DNA from: Advenella sp. S44
GTDB taxonomy: Bacteria; Pseudomonadota; Gammaproteobacteria; Burkholderiales; Burkholderiaceae_B
Length of the DNA: 32,235 nt
Assembly: GCF_002810445.1 (NCBI RefSeq)
Contig: NZ_NEXS01000016.1
Location: 1 to 32,235 of the forward strand
Direction: 5' to 3'
In this document: piece by piece, positions 6,875-15,158 of the stretch
Layout: each line of letters begins with the position of its first letter
Position numbering within the stretch: position 1 is the stretch's first letter
Made by a program: the position numbers and the translations under genes
The notes under the pieces: generated by a model
Seen by the model: the letters and a program-made list of their open reading frames with translations, nothing else
Told to the model about the DNA's origin: nothing
Database searches by the model: none

Positions 6875-8578
6875 ATGATGCATCGGATAGTTGCGAGTCA
6901 TTTAAATAGCTTTGTGACGGAACATGCACTTGAGGCTGACGAAAAATCAGTTCAATTCGAAAAGTTTGCAAATTACGTTGTCATGTCAAATCGAATTGCT
7001 TCGAGCGTTGAGTTGGATGACATAACCACTGAACAAAACGACGATGGCACTGACGGGATAGCAGTTATTATCAATGAAGACCACGTGATTTCGAAAGAGG
7101 ATGCTGAAACAGTATTTTCGAACGAACGTCGTAATAATGATGTTGAAGTTGTATTTGTTCAAGCAAAAACTACCGATGGTTTTGATCTTGGAGATTTTTT
7201 AAAATTTAAAGAATCTGTGCTCAGATTTTTCAGCGAAGATCCTTATAGTACCAACAGCGAGCTACAGCAAGACGCCAGAGCCGCTTTTGACGTAGCAATT
7301 GCAAATGTACCAAAGATTCGGCATGGTAAGCCGAGCGTTGCAGCAGCATATGTCACAACTGGGAATTACGAAACACCAAAAGAACTTGAGACTGCACGTC
7401 TGAAAATGATTAATGAACTCAAAGAGTTAGGTTTTTTTCAAAATATAGACGTCCGTTTCATGGGACGAGACGAGTTAGTAAGTGCGTGGGTGGCTAGCTA
7501 TAGTGCTATCGATGCTAGTTTGACAATGAATAGCAGTGCATCATTACCTGAAATTGCGGGTATTGACGAAGCATATCTTGTTGTTGTAAAGGCTAAAGAT
7601 TATGTTGAGAAACTTCTTGTGAATGATGATGGCAGTATACGAGGACAACTTTTCGAGGAGAACGTACGCCATTTCCTTGGCGCTGAGAATCCCGTTAATA
7701 GTCAAATTGCAGAAACATTAAAAGACCAAGAAAGCAAAACTAGATTTCCAGTCCTTAATAATGGAGTGACAATAGTCAGTCCTGATGTACGCGTCCAGGG
7801 AACGATGTTGCATATTTCGAATTTTCAAATCGTGAATGGCTGCCAAACATCCCATGTCCTTTACGAAAATCGAGCAGAGTTAACTGACGAGGTCATGGTC
7901 ACCCTAAAGGTTGTGGAAACGACCGATGAGGATGTATTCAGCGAGCTAGTAAGAGCAACGAATAGTCAATCAAAGATTGAGGAGTCGCAATTTCTATCCT
8001 TAAGCCCGATTTCGAAGAGAGTGGAAGCTTACTTTAATACATTTGACGGTCAAGATGGGCGACTTTATTTTGAAAGACGAGATCGACAATATGTTGGAAA
8101 GGGGATTTCGGCGATTCGAATTGTTTCGCTGCATAGCGCTGCAAAGTGCGTATGCGCTATGTTCCTTAAACGGCCTGATTTAGCATACCGGTACCCAAAA
8201 CAGATGTACGACGGCTATGGAGAAACTATTTTCGATATAGGAAATAGAGAAATTATTTACTATGCAAGTGCGCTCACGCTGTATCGCTTTCATTTACTAA
8301 CTTCAAATGGGACAATTCCCCAGAATATGCGCCGATTTAAATGGCATATTCTTCCACTTGCAGCAGCATTAGCGGCGGGTAAAAACATGCCAAGCGTGAA
8401 AGCAAAAAAGATGGATAGCTATGCACAAAAAATTATTAATAAATTCTCACTGCACAGTGCAGAAAGCACGGCCATTTTTACCCAAGCCGTTAGTATGGTC
8501 GCTGCGTTAGGGGCGGTCACAAATGATCGATTAAAAAGACAAAGTGTACTTGACGAGTTACTTTCACAGTTAGTTTGA
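6875..8578 (+). CDS. AIPR-family abortive infection / phage resistance protein
   Basis: A 567-residue protein with the conserved blocks of the AIPR (abortive infection phage resistance) family: RFPVLNNGVTIV (about 291-301), NFQIVNGCQTSHVL (316-329) and VRATNSQSKIEESQF (359-373). The N-terminal 110 residues contain DGTDGIAVIINE followed by VVFVQAKTT. This resembles a D...QxK arrangement of PD-(D/E)xK-type nucleases (D60, Q96, K98). Family members have been linked to phage-triggered growth arrest; the activity of this one is inferred. It is divergent from the umuDC operon and appears single-gene, with no methylase or recognisable antitoxin beside it. GTGAGA precedes tandem ATG codons. Confidence 0.82.
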   Translation: MMHRIVASHLNSFVTEHALEADEKSVQFEKFANYVVMSNRIASSVELDDITTEQNDDGTDGIAVIINEDHVISKEDAETVFSNERRNNDVEVVFVQAKTTDGFDLGDFLKFKESVLRFFSEDPYSTNSELQQDARAAFDVAIANVPKIRHGKPSVAAAYVTTGNYETPKELETARLKMINELKELGFFQNIDVRFMGRDELVSAWVASYSAIDASLTMNSSASLPEIAGIDEAYLVVVKAKDYVEKLLVNDDGSIRGQLFEENVRHFLGAENPVNSQIAETLKDQESKTRFPVLNNGVTIVSPDVRVQGTMLHISNFQIVNGCQTSHVLYENRAELTDEVMVTLKVVETTDEDVFSELVRATNSQSKIEESQFLSLSPISKRVEAYFNTFDGQDGRLYFERRDRQYVGKGISAIRIVSLHSAAKCVCAMFLKRPDLAYRYPKQMYDGYGETIFDIGNREIIYYASALTLYRFHLLTSNGTIPQNMRRFKWHILPLAAALAAGKNMPSVKAKKMDSYAQKIINKFSLHSAESTAIFTQAVSMVAALGAVTNDRLKRQSVLDELLSQLV

Positions 8579-8954
8579 GAAGTAAGATGCGCAGCTTCTA
8601 GTACCATCTGCACCGACCTGTCAGTCGCTTAACCATGTGGAGGTTGCCACCTGAGGCAATCAAACCAAGACCTTTCGCGTGCGAAAACACGGGACAACTT
8701 GCATTTACGCAAAGTCCCTATCCTGCATATAGTCCTTTAGTGGTGCTTTTGTGGTTAGTGGCTGGCGCGATACTGCATATGTTATGCGCATACTATGCGT
8801 ATTTTATGGTCTATACGTGCGCTATATTGCATGTTGATTCATCACCAAATAGAAATATTGTGCATTTAAATGGATTTTGACGCATTAATGTCGAATATGA
8901 TAGCATCAGATATGCTTTTTAATTTAAATATTGTGCATTAATGGGGTTTGGATT
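8579..8954. repeat. Non-coding stretch with duplicated motifs before the HTH gene
   Basis: I see no convincing gene here. The 14-mer AAATATTGTGCATT occurs at 8853-8866 and 8926-8939, and GCATGTTGAT occurs at 8829-8838 and 8957-8966, the latter over the start of the next gene. The region is also rich in TGCAT/ATGC and GCGCAT motifs (8770-8800). The duplications look like operator sites for the small helix-turn-helix protein that follows. Confidence 0.5.
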
Positions 8955-9311
8955 ATGCATGTTGATGAATTTATCAAAATGAATGCTTCGGAGAGGTCGG
9001 CTAAACATTCACAGCTCACCCCTTTTCGAGATGCCATTATCAAGCTCAAAAATGAGGGGTTTACAGAACGAAAAATTCTTGAATTTTTGGCGCTGAATAA
9101 CGTTGTTGTTAATCAATCGACGTTGCACCGGTATATGAGGAGGCAGGCAGATAGTCAGGAGCAAAAGAAAAAAGCCACTGAGACGGTCAGGCAACGACAA
9201 GCGGCACCAAATGGTGATGTACCGAATAAATCACCCAAGGCAGTTGACTCGACAAAACCTTCTTGGGTGCCCGACCATATCAATGTTGATGAACTATTGA
9301 GTAAGTCCTGA
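8955..9311 (+). CDS. Small helix-turn-helix protein, unknown function
   Basis: A 118-residue protein I do not recognise by name. Residues 20-62 (LTPFRDAIIKLKNEGFTERKILEFLALNNVVVNQSTLHRYMRRQ) read as a resolvase-like helix-turn-helix of the kind found in small plasmid proteins that decide whether an element binds DNA as N-terminal domain. The rest is polar and basic, ending in SWVPDHINVDELLSK. The frame could open at a TTG at 8931, but that lies inside a duplicated 14-mer, and the ATG at 8955 is preferred. Duplicated motifs upstream suggest autoregulation. It could be a mobilisation accessory protein or a regulator; no relaxase is nearby. Confidence 0.55.
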   Translation: MHVDEFIKMNASERSAKHSQLTPFRDAIIKLKNEGFTERKILEFLALNNVVVNQSTLHRYMRRQADSQEQKKKATETVRQRQAAPNGDVPNKSPKAVDSTKPSWVPDHINVDELLSKS

Positions 9312-9375
9312 TTTACTGTCTCGACTATGCGTTGCTCTCTTCTTCAAACCTAGGAATATTTGCGTTTTACGGCGA

Positions 9376-9530
9376 TTAGAGCCTGTAGCCGCCGCTCGCT
9401 TCGATCACCTGCCCGGTAACCCACCGGCCTTCGTCCGAAGCCAGGAAAGCCACGACCGCAGCGATGTCCGTGGTTTCACCGAAGCGGCCGAATGCAGTAT
9501 CCGGATGGTCTCGAACATCGGATTGGCTTC
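9376..9530 (-). pseudogene. C-terminal remnant of a short-chain dehydrogenase/reductase
   Basis: Read on the minus strand, the last 50 or so codons encode [18 protein letters not shown], then [26 protein letters not shown] and a stop. This is the classical SDR C-terminal pattern (GRFG[22 protein letters not shown]). The frame meets a stop codon a few codons upstream, and no Rossmann motif or YxxxK is present, so only the 3' end of the gene survives. A different frame through the same bases opens a 72-codon chimera (9405-9623) with a hydrophobic start; I regard that as accidental. Confidence 0.75.
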
Positions 9531-9708
9531 AATGGAAAATTCCGGTGTCCGGATCAACTTCATGGACTGCTCCTGAGATGAGGCACTCACGGTAAGAAAA
9601 GCAAGCAATAATAAAAACAGCAAGACAAACAGCTTTTTCAGCTTATCATATCGATCCGTTCACGATCCCTTCGGAACGCCAGCTTACTATGTCAATTTGA
9701 AATATAGC

Positions 9709-10635
9709 CTAACCTGACGTTAGGTGCCCAAACTGCGAATCACCGTGCTGGCGCATATACGCTGCCAAGAATTCCACACAAACCCGAACCTTAGCCGATG
9801 CATTTAACCTAGATGGATAAACCGCCCATATATTAGCTTGCTGGCGATACGAAGGAAGTACCCGTACGAGACTGCCCTGTTCAATTAGCGCTCCCACGTC
9901 CCACGTAGATCGGAGAATGATGCCTCGGCCATCAATTGCCCATTTGACTGACATTTCTCCGTTGTTAGTAGACAATGTTCCACGCACCTTGACCGAGTGT
10001 GCTCTCCGGCCGCGTTGCAAGCGCCACACGCCGAACGGATGGTCTCGCTCCTTGACTACGAGACAGTTATGCGTGCCGAGATCAACAAGACTGTTAGGAG
10101 TGCCGTGCGCTTCTAAATAGGCAGGCGATGCACAAAGCACGCGATAATTTTTTGCTAGCGGCCTCGCGATGAGATGAGGGGCAATCTCGTCTCCGACTCG
10201 AACATCAAGGTCGTAGCCTTCGGCAGCCACGTCGATTAGTCTGTCAAAGACCTCCAGATGCACCTGCACTGAAGCATGCTGTTCAGAAAAAGCAGATAGT
10301 GCAGGCGCGACAACGCGCCGCCCAAAGCCAAAGCTGCAGCAAACACGCAATAGGCCGCGCGGTTCGTTGCGAGTAACTCCAACTTCTTCTATCAGATGAT
10401 CGATGTCATCCAGAATGCGCTGAGCCCAATGATAAATACGCTCACCTGTCTCGGTCGTAACCACTCGACGAGTCGTGCGGTTAAAAAGGGCCGTTCCTAG
10501 TGCCTGCTCTAGCATTCTGATACGTTTTGTGACGTAGGCCGCTGACATGCCCAAAGCTGCCGCTGCATGCGAAAAGCTGGAAGTACGCACAACGACACAA
10601 AAGACACGCAGATCGGCGGGTAATATATTATTCAT
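9709..10635 (-). CDS. dmlR: LysR-family regulator, DmlR/TtuA-like
   Basis: A 308-residue LysR-type transcription factor. The N-terminal winged helix-turn-helix reads LRVFCVVVRTSSFSHAAAALGMSAAYVTKRIRMLEQALGTALFNRTTRRV (about 9-58). The effector domain follows, with the blocks GLLRVCCSFGFGRRVVAPALSAF, YDLDVRVGDEIAPHLIARPL and ERDHPFGVWRL. These are characteristic of the DmlR subgroup, which activates D-malate or tartrate dehydrogenase genes. It is transcribed away from dmlA, 95 bp apart, the usual LysR arrangement with a shared control region. The effector is probably a C4 hydroxyacid; that is inference from the neighbour. Confidence 0.88.
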   Translation of the reverse strand: MNNILPADLRVFCVVVRTSSFSHAAAALGMSAAYVTKRIRMLEQALGTALFNRTTRRVVTTETGERIYHWAQRILDDIDHLIEEVGVTRNEPRGLLRVCCSFGFGRRVVAPALSAFSEQHASVQVHLEVFDRLIDVAAEGYDLDVRVGDEIAPHLIARPLAKNYRVLCASPAYLEAHGTPNSLVDLGTHNCLVVKERDHPFGVWRLQRGRRAHSVKVRGTLSTNNGEMSVKWAIDGRGIILRSTWDVGALIEQGSLVRVLPSYRQQANIWAVYPSRLNASAKVRVCVEFLAAYMRQHGDSQFGHLTSG

Positions 10636-10668
10636 AATTCGTGCATAGTGATTTCACATAATGCTTTA

Positions 10669-10697
10669 TTGTATACATTTGCGCTATTCCCTACAAT
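10669..10697 (+). promoter_or_regulatory. Probable dmlA promoter
   Basis: TTGTAT (10669-10674) and TACAAT (10692-10697) are separated by 17 bp and end 33 bp before the dmlA start. Just upstream, GCAT and ATGC flank a short spacer at about 10643-10664, a possible LysR-type site. The regulator binding is inferred. Confidence 0.55.
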
Positions 10698-10730
10698 TAA
10701 TTCGCATCTTTACTTCTACCGAGAATACTT

Positions 10731-11804
10731 ATGTCCTACCCGTTTAAAATCGCCGCCATCGCGGGCGATGGAATTGGCAACGAAGTTTTGCCTGAGGGCC
10801 TTCGGGTCGTTGAAGCAGCCGCAATCCGTTTTGGGATGAAATTGGAGATTGTTAATTTTAACTGGGCTAATTGTGTGTATTACGAGCAGCATGGCCAAAT
10901 GATGCCATCAGACTGGAAAACCCAGTTGCAAACCTTCGATGCCATTTTATTTGGCGCTGTCGGATGGCCCGACACTGTGCCTGATCATATTTCTCTATGG
11001 GGATCATTGCTCAAATTTCGGCGCGAATTTGACCAGTACATTAATTTGCGTCACGTGCGCCTATTTGACGGGGTACCTTGTCCACTTGCCGGCCGCCAAG
11101 CCGGTGACATCGACTTCTATATCGTGCGAGAAAATACCGAAGGCGAATACACCAATCTAGGTGGCTGCTTATTTCCCGATACAGATCGCGAAATTGTAAT
11201 TCAAGAATCCGTGTTTACGCGCCACGGGACTGACCGGGTCCTGCGCTTCGCGTTTGAGCTTGCCCGAAGTCGCAAACGAAAACAGTTGACGGTTGCGACC
11301 AAAAGCAATGGTATCGCCGTGAGTATGCCATGGTGGGACGGCCGCGCCAACCAAATGTCGGCCAGTTATCCTGACATCACGGTTGAGAAGCAACACATCG
11401 ATATATTGGCCGCACGTTTTGTCTTGCAACCGCAGCGTTTCAACGTGGTGGTGGCGTCGAATCTGTTTGGCGATATTTTGTCTGATCTCGGCCCTGCTTG
11501 CGCAGGGACAATTGGCATCGCACCGTCAGCAAACTTGAATCCTGAGCGCAAATTCCCCTCGCTGTTTGAGCCTGTCCATGGATCAGCTCCGGATATTTAT
11601 GGGCAAGGTATTGCCAATCCGATCGCTATGATCTGGTCGGGCGCATTAATGTTGCAATTTTTAGGGAGTGAGGATGCGCATGCTGCAATTTTGCGTGCTA
11701 TCGAAAATTGCTTGAAATCAGGTCCACGTACGCCGGATCTTGGGGGTAACGCGCAGACTGAAGATATCGGTCGCGCTATTGCAGACGAAGTTGCAGGATC
11801 CTGA
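10731..11804 (+). CDS. dmlA: D-malate / tartrate dehydrogenase (decarboxylating)
   Basis: A 357-residue member of the isocitrate/isopropylmalate dehydrogenase family, subgroup DmlA/TtuC. It oxidises and decarboxylates D-malate (or tartrate) with NAD, giving pyruvate or related products in the cytoplasm. The N-terminus IAAIAGDGIGNEVLPEGLRVVE is the family nucleotide-fold start. Substrate-binding arginines lie in SLLKFRREFDQYINLRHVRLF, the YIVRENTEGEY block is present, and the metal/NAD signature NLFGDILSDLGPACAGTIGIAPSANLN and FEPVHGSAPDIYGQGIANP are intact. It is divergent from a DmlR-like regulator and followed by a solute-binding protein, which supports a catabolic role. Tartrate versus D-malate preference cannot be read from sequence. 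Confidence 0.92.
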   Translation: MSYPFKIAAIAGDGIGNEVLPEGLRVVEAAAIRFGMKLEIVNFNWANCVYYEQHGQMMPSDWKTQLQTFDAILFGAVGWPDTVPDHISLWGSLLKFRREFDQYINLRHVRLFDGVPCPLAGRQAGDIDFYIVRENTEGEYTNLGGCLFPDTDREIVIQESVFTRHGTDRVLRFAFELARSRKRKQLTVATKSNGIAVSMPWWDGRANQMSASYPDITVEKQHIDILAARFVLQPQRFNVVVASNLFGDILSDLGPACAGTIGIAPSANLNPERKFPSLFEPVHGSAPDIYGQGIANPIAMIWSGALMLQFLGSEDAHAAILRAIENCLKSGPRTPDLGGNAQTEDIGRAIADEVAGS

Positions 11805-11845
11805 AAAGGCTAAACGTAGTGGACATATTATAAACCAGGAGACAA

Positions 11846-12829
11846 ATGATGAAAAAAAAACTGCTCACTCTAACTATCGTTGCAGAGTGCATTTTGCTAC
11901 CAATTGCCCAAGCGGAGGACTACCCATCCAAACCAATTACATGGATCGTCCCCTTCGCTGCTGGTGGACCTACCGATTCACTTGCCAGAATGATGGCAGA
12001 TCGAATCAGTCGCGAATTAGGTCAATCCATTGTCATTGAAAATACGCCTGGCGCGGGTGGAACGATCGGAGCAACACGGGCGGCGCGTGCAAAACCTGAT
12101 GGATATACGATGCTCGTTGGCCATTTTGGATACATGGCTGCAGCACCTTCGCTCTACGCAAACCTGCGCTATGATCCTGTGAAAAATTTCAACGGAGTGT
12201 TCCGCTTTCCTGATACGCCAATGGTATTGCTCGTCAACGGCCAGAGCCCCTACAATTCCCTCCAGGATTTCCTAAGCTCTGCTCGTGCAGAACCCGGGCG
12301 CCTAAATGTCGCCCATGCAGGTGTTGGTTCAGCATCACACCTGACTGCAGCCTTGTTCGCTCAGAAGGCTGGAATTGACATTCAAGGAGTTCCTTATAGA
12401 GGTGGCGGTCAGGCACTAACTGACGTGATGGGCGGGCAAGCCGACGCTATATTTGACCAAGCCAATACGGTCATGGCATTAGTCGGCAGCGACAAAATCA
12501 GGCCACTGGCTCAGACATCCCCCACACGTAGTAAGCAATTTCCTGATCTTCCTACCGTAGCAGAGGCAGGCATTCCGGGGTTTGAAGCACAGACATGGTA
12601 TGGGCTCTACGCTCCATCGGGTACTCCTCAGTCCGCGATACGCCGCTCCTTTAAAGCTTACCAAAACGCGCTCGCTGACCCAGCTTTTCAAGAATCTTTG
12701 TTTAAGCAAGGCCTACAATCACTGCCCGACCAAGAATATCCAGGAGAAGCGCTTGAAAAGCACACTCGGTCAGAAATTGAAAAATGGAACAGCGTTATTC
12801 GTAAAGCTGGTATACAACCTCAGTCATGA
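11846..12829 (+). CDS. TctC/Bug-family periplasmic solute-binding protein
   Basis: A 327-residue extracytoplasmic binding receptor of the tripartite tricarboxylate transporter (TctC/Bug) family. A signal peptide with a basic start (MMKKK) and hydrophobic core ends in AQA before EDYPSKPI. Family motifs follow: VPFAAGGPTDSLARMMADRI, VIENTPGAGGTIGA, KPDGYTMLVG and the C-terminal TVAEAGIPGFEAQTWYGLYAPSGTP. The ligand is probably a carboxylate, fitting dmlA 41 bp upstream. No TctA or TctB membrane subunit is in the window, so it is an orphan receptor, as is common for Bug proteins in Burkholderiales. GGAG precedes two tandem ATG codons. Confidence 0.92.
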   Translation: MMKKKLLTLTIVAECILLPIAQAEDYPSKPITWIVPFAAGGPTDSLARMMADRISRELGQSIVIENTPGAGGTIGATRAARAKPDGYTMLVGHFGYMAAAPSLYANLRYDPVKNFNGVFRFPDTPMVLLVNGQSPYNSLQDFLSSARAEPGRLNVAHAGVGSASHLTAALFAQKAGIDIQGVPYRGGGQALTDVMGGQADAIFDQANTVMALVGSDKIRPLAQTSPTRSKQFPDLPTVAEAGIPGFEAQTWYGLYAPSGTPQSAIRRSFKAYQNALADPAFQESLFKQGLQSLPDQEYPGEALEKHTRSEIEKWNSVIRKAGIQPQS

Positions 12830-12841
12830 GGGGGAAAGACT

Positions 12842-13843
12842 ATGAGTATTGCGGCAGAAACCGTTAATGCTAATGGGGGTAGTCACCAAAAGTTCCTGTT
12901 GCAATCGTTCCCGTTGTTTTCTGGTGCCTGCATTTCTCCACTGACAGTTGCTTATACAACTTATGGTAAACCAAATGCGGACCGCAACAATTTTGTGTTG
13001 GTTTTACCTGGCACGAGTAACACACGCCATGGCGCCTTGCTACATATCGGCCCGGGGCGGGCGTTTGATACAGGTCGCTTCTGTGTCGTATCGATAGACG
13101 CAATTGGGGGGGGGGACTCTACCCAGCCTGGTGATGGGCTAGGTGTAGATTTCCCCCCCTATTCAGTCGCTGACATGGTGCTAGCCCAGCATGCGCTGGC
13201 ACTACATCTGACCAAAGGTTCTCCCCTGGCTGCAGTTGCCGGCGCGTCAATGGGGGCATTTCAGGCGTTAGAGTGGGTAGTGCGTTTCCCTCACTTGGTA
13301 TCAGCGGCAGTGTTGCTGGTACCTGCTGCACGGGCTGGCCAACTTTTCAAGGAAACAGTCAGACAGATGCGCCGTATAATTGAGTTAGACCCAGCTTGGC
13401 AAAGCGGTAACTATCGCAGTAATCCCATCGCTGGATTGCGAGCTGCGGGCCATCACTATTTCCCTTGGACTGTGACAGATGCTTATCTCGAGTCAGTTAC
13501 CCCTGAGACGCTGGCCGAAGATACTCAAGCAGTTGCCGACAATTTCGCCCTATGGGATGCATGGTCGCTTATACGTCGGTACGAAGCGTCGAGTCAGTTC
13601 GACATATCTGCGGGCCGGGGGAGCCTTGATAATGTGTTAGCCAATATACGAGCACGGCTGTTAATCATGCCCTGCCACCAAGACAGGCTCTTGGGCGTGG
13701 ACAGCGCTAAAATGATACATCGTTTAGCACCTAAATCAGACTACGTGGAGATTGACTCCCTCCGCGGTCATCTAGCCTGGCGACCTATTGCAGAATCTAA
13801 AGAAACCAGACTTATTTGGCGTACGGTTTCACAATGGCTTTGA
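12842..13843 (+). CDS. MetX-like alpha/beta hydrolase (homoserine acetyltransferase family)
   Basis: A 333-residue alpha/beta-hydrolase of the homoserine O-acetyltransferase family. It opens with the strand LTVAYTTYGKPNADRNNFVLVLPG. The nucleophile elbow is GASMGAFQALEW with S136, the acid is probably D281 (MPCHQDRLLG) and the histidine H310 (LRGHLAWRP), so the triad is complete. It lies 12 bp after the binding-protein gene with GGGGGAAAG before the ATG, so it belongs to the dmlA operon rather than to methionine synthesis. It may act as an ester hydrolase or acyltransferase on a hydroxyacid; the substrate is unknown. A run of ten G at 13106-13115 in the coding sequence is prone to slippage. 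Confidence 0.8.
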   Translation: MSIAAETVNANGGSHQKFLLQSFPLFSGACISPLTVAYTTYGKPNADRNNFVLVLPGTSNTRHGALLHIGPGRAFDTGRFCVVSIDAIGGGDSTQPGDGLGVDFPPYSVADMVLAQHALALHLTKGSPLAAVAGASMGAFQALEWVVRFPHLVSAAVLLVPAARAGQLFKETVRQMRRIIELDPAWQSGNYRSNPIAGLRAAGHHYFPWTVTDAYLESVTPETLAEDTQAVADNFALWDAWSLIRRYEASSQFDISAGRGSLDNVLANIRARLLIMPCHQDRLLGVDSAKMIHRLAPKSDYVEIDSLRGHLAWRPIAESKETRLIWRTVSQWL

Positions 13844-14423
13844 TGATCTATCGAAAAGTAACGAGACGGAAAAAGTGTATGCACCAGACTTAAGGTGATC
13901 GCTTGCGAGTACGCTGATCCCCAGATTGGGACGGACGGAAATGGAACCGGGGCAGCAAGGAGAACACAACGGGTCGATCATGCATCCACTGAACCAACAA
14001 ATACCGTGATGTTGCCACGTAGCGATGTTGGGTTCGATCGGCTCAGTCTGTGGAATGTGGCCGAGGTCGCGGGAAAGCGCAAAGATGAGCGACTATCATC
14101 GTTAAAGCATACTCTGAAAGGTGAAAAAGAGCACCAGGCACAGATGGAAGATGTTGCTAAGCAGTGGAAGCAGGAGTATCGGTTTGCGTTTTGGTGGCAC
14201 AGCAAGGGGCTGCGTCAGGACATTGATGCGGCAAATTGACATCCTGGAACGACAAGAGCAAAAACAGCGAGAACAGCAACGCGAACACTGTGCAGGAACA
14301 CAGTTGAGAGATCCGATTGAGACTAGTTCAGCCATGGCCACGTCCTATATCCTTGGCGTGGCAAATAGTACCCAAAACACTCAGTGGTGCCCAAAGGACC
14401 CGCTAGATGTACAAGCCATTTCC
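13844..14423 (+). other. Junction region of unknown origin
   Basis: Between the hydrolase and the 2-hydroxyacid dehydrogenase domain lie about 580 bp I cannot assign. A 114-codon frame (13895-14239, GTG start) ends in a charged helical segment (LKHTLKGEKEHQAQMEDVAKQWKQEYRFAFWW). A second frame that runs into the dehydrogenase is rich in Q, R and E (ILERQEQKQREQQREH). Both look like pieces of a coiled-coil protein joined to the operon by a rearrangement. They show no resemblance to the missing N-terminal domain of the dehydrogenase. Confidence 0.4.
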
Positions 14424-15101
14424 GGCGGAATACACGCCGATAAGGCATTTGAATACTCTTTAATGGCGTTGTTAATGTTAGCCACTGGCATGCCAAATCA
14501 GATGACAAATCAACGAGCACATCATTGGCAACGATCTTTAACCCCCCTGGCATCTACAAAGCGTGTTTTGGTAGTGGGTTATGGCAATCTAGGTCGTGCA
14601 GTAATTCGCGCAGCGAAAGTTTTAGGCATGCAAGTGTCCGCCATTAACAAGCGTGGTGCATCCGCGTCTGCAGTAGATCGATTGGTAGGTCCGTCCCAGA
14701 TGGATGCAGAATTAAAAGACTGCGACATCCTAGTTCTGGCATGCCCATTAACGGACGAAACTAGACATCTAATTGGGGAGCGTCAATTTGCGCTATTGCC
14801 ACGTGGCGCTGGATTGATCAATATAGCCCGTGGTCCTATCGTTGATAGTGTGTCGCTCATAAAATTTCTGAAAGCCGGACACTTGGGTGGTGCCATATTA
14901 GATGTTTTCGATATAGAGCCTTTAACTGAAAGCTCGGAACTTTGGGATGCCCCAAACTTGGTTTTGACTCCTCACACTTCATGCGACCTGCCCTCTGGCT
15001 ATGTGGAGCGTTCTCTAGGCATTCTTCTGCGTAATTTAGAACGACTGGAGAACGGCGAAAGAACATTTGAAAATCAAGTGTCGGTCACGCTAGGCTATTG
15101 A
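14121..15101 (+). pseudogene. Truncated D-2-hydroxyacid dehydrogenase fused to foreign 5' sequence
   Basis: From about 14424 this frame encodes the NAD-binding and C-terminal part of a D-isomer-specific 2-hydroxyacid dehydrogenase. It has GGIHADKAFEYSLMA, the GxGxxG fold VLVVGYGNLGRAV (residues 153-158 of the frame) and the catalytic set R237 (INIARGPIVD), E266 (DVFDIEPL) and H285 (LTPHTS). Enzymes of this family begin about 100 residues earlier with a substrate-binding domain. Here those codons are replaced by unrelated Q/E/R-rich sequence with no stop between. The chimera could be translated, but an active dehydrogenase is unlikely without the lid domain. It ends 57 bp before the convergent recombinase. 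Confidence 0.7.
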
Positions 15102-15158
15102 TAATTATGAAGCTTAAGAATCTGGTGTCTTTACCGTAGTGTGCCATTTCGTTATATT

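Noticed and set aside
8635-8880. An 81-codon frame with a hydrophobic middle (LVVLLWLVAGAILHMLCAYYAYFMVY)
   Set aside because: No clear ribosome site, and the second half overlaps the duplicated motifs before the HTH gene; composition looks like translated AT-rich repeats rather than a conserved membrane protein.
9405-9623. A 72-codon frame starting MLFLLLLAFLTVSA, like a signal peptide
   Set aside because: It reads the dehydrogenase remnant in the wrong frame after the first 40 codons, so it is a chimera of unrelated pieces.
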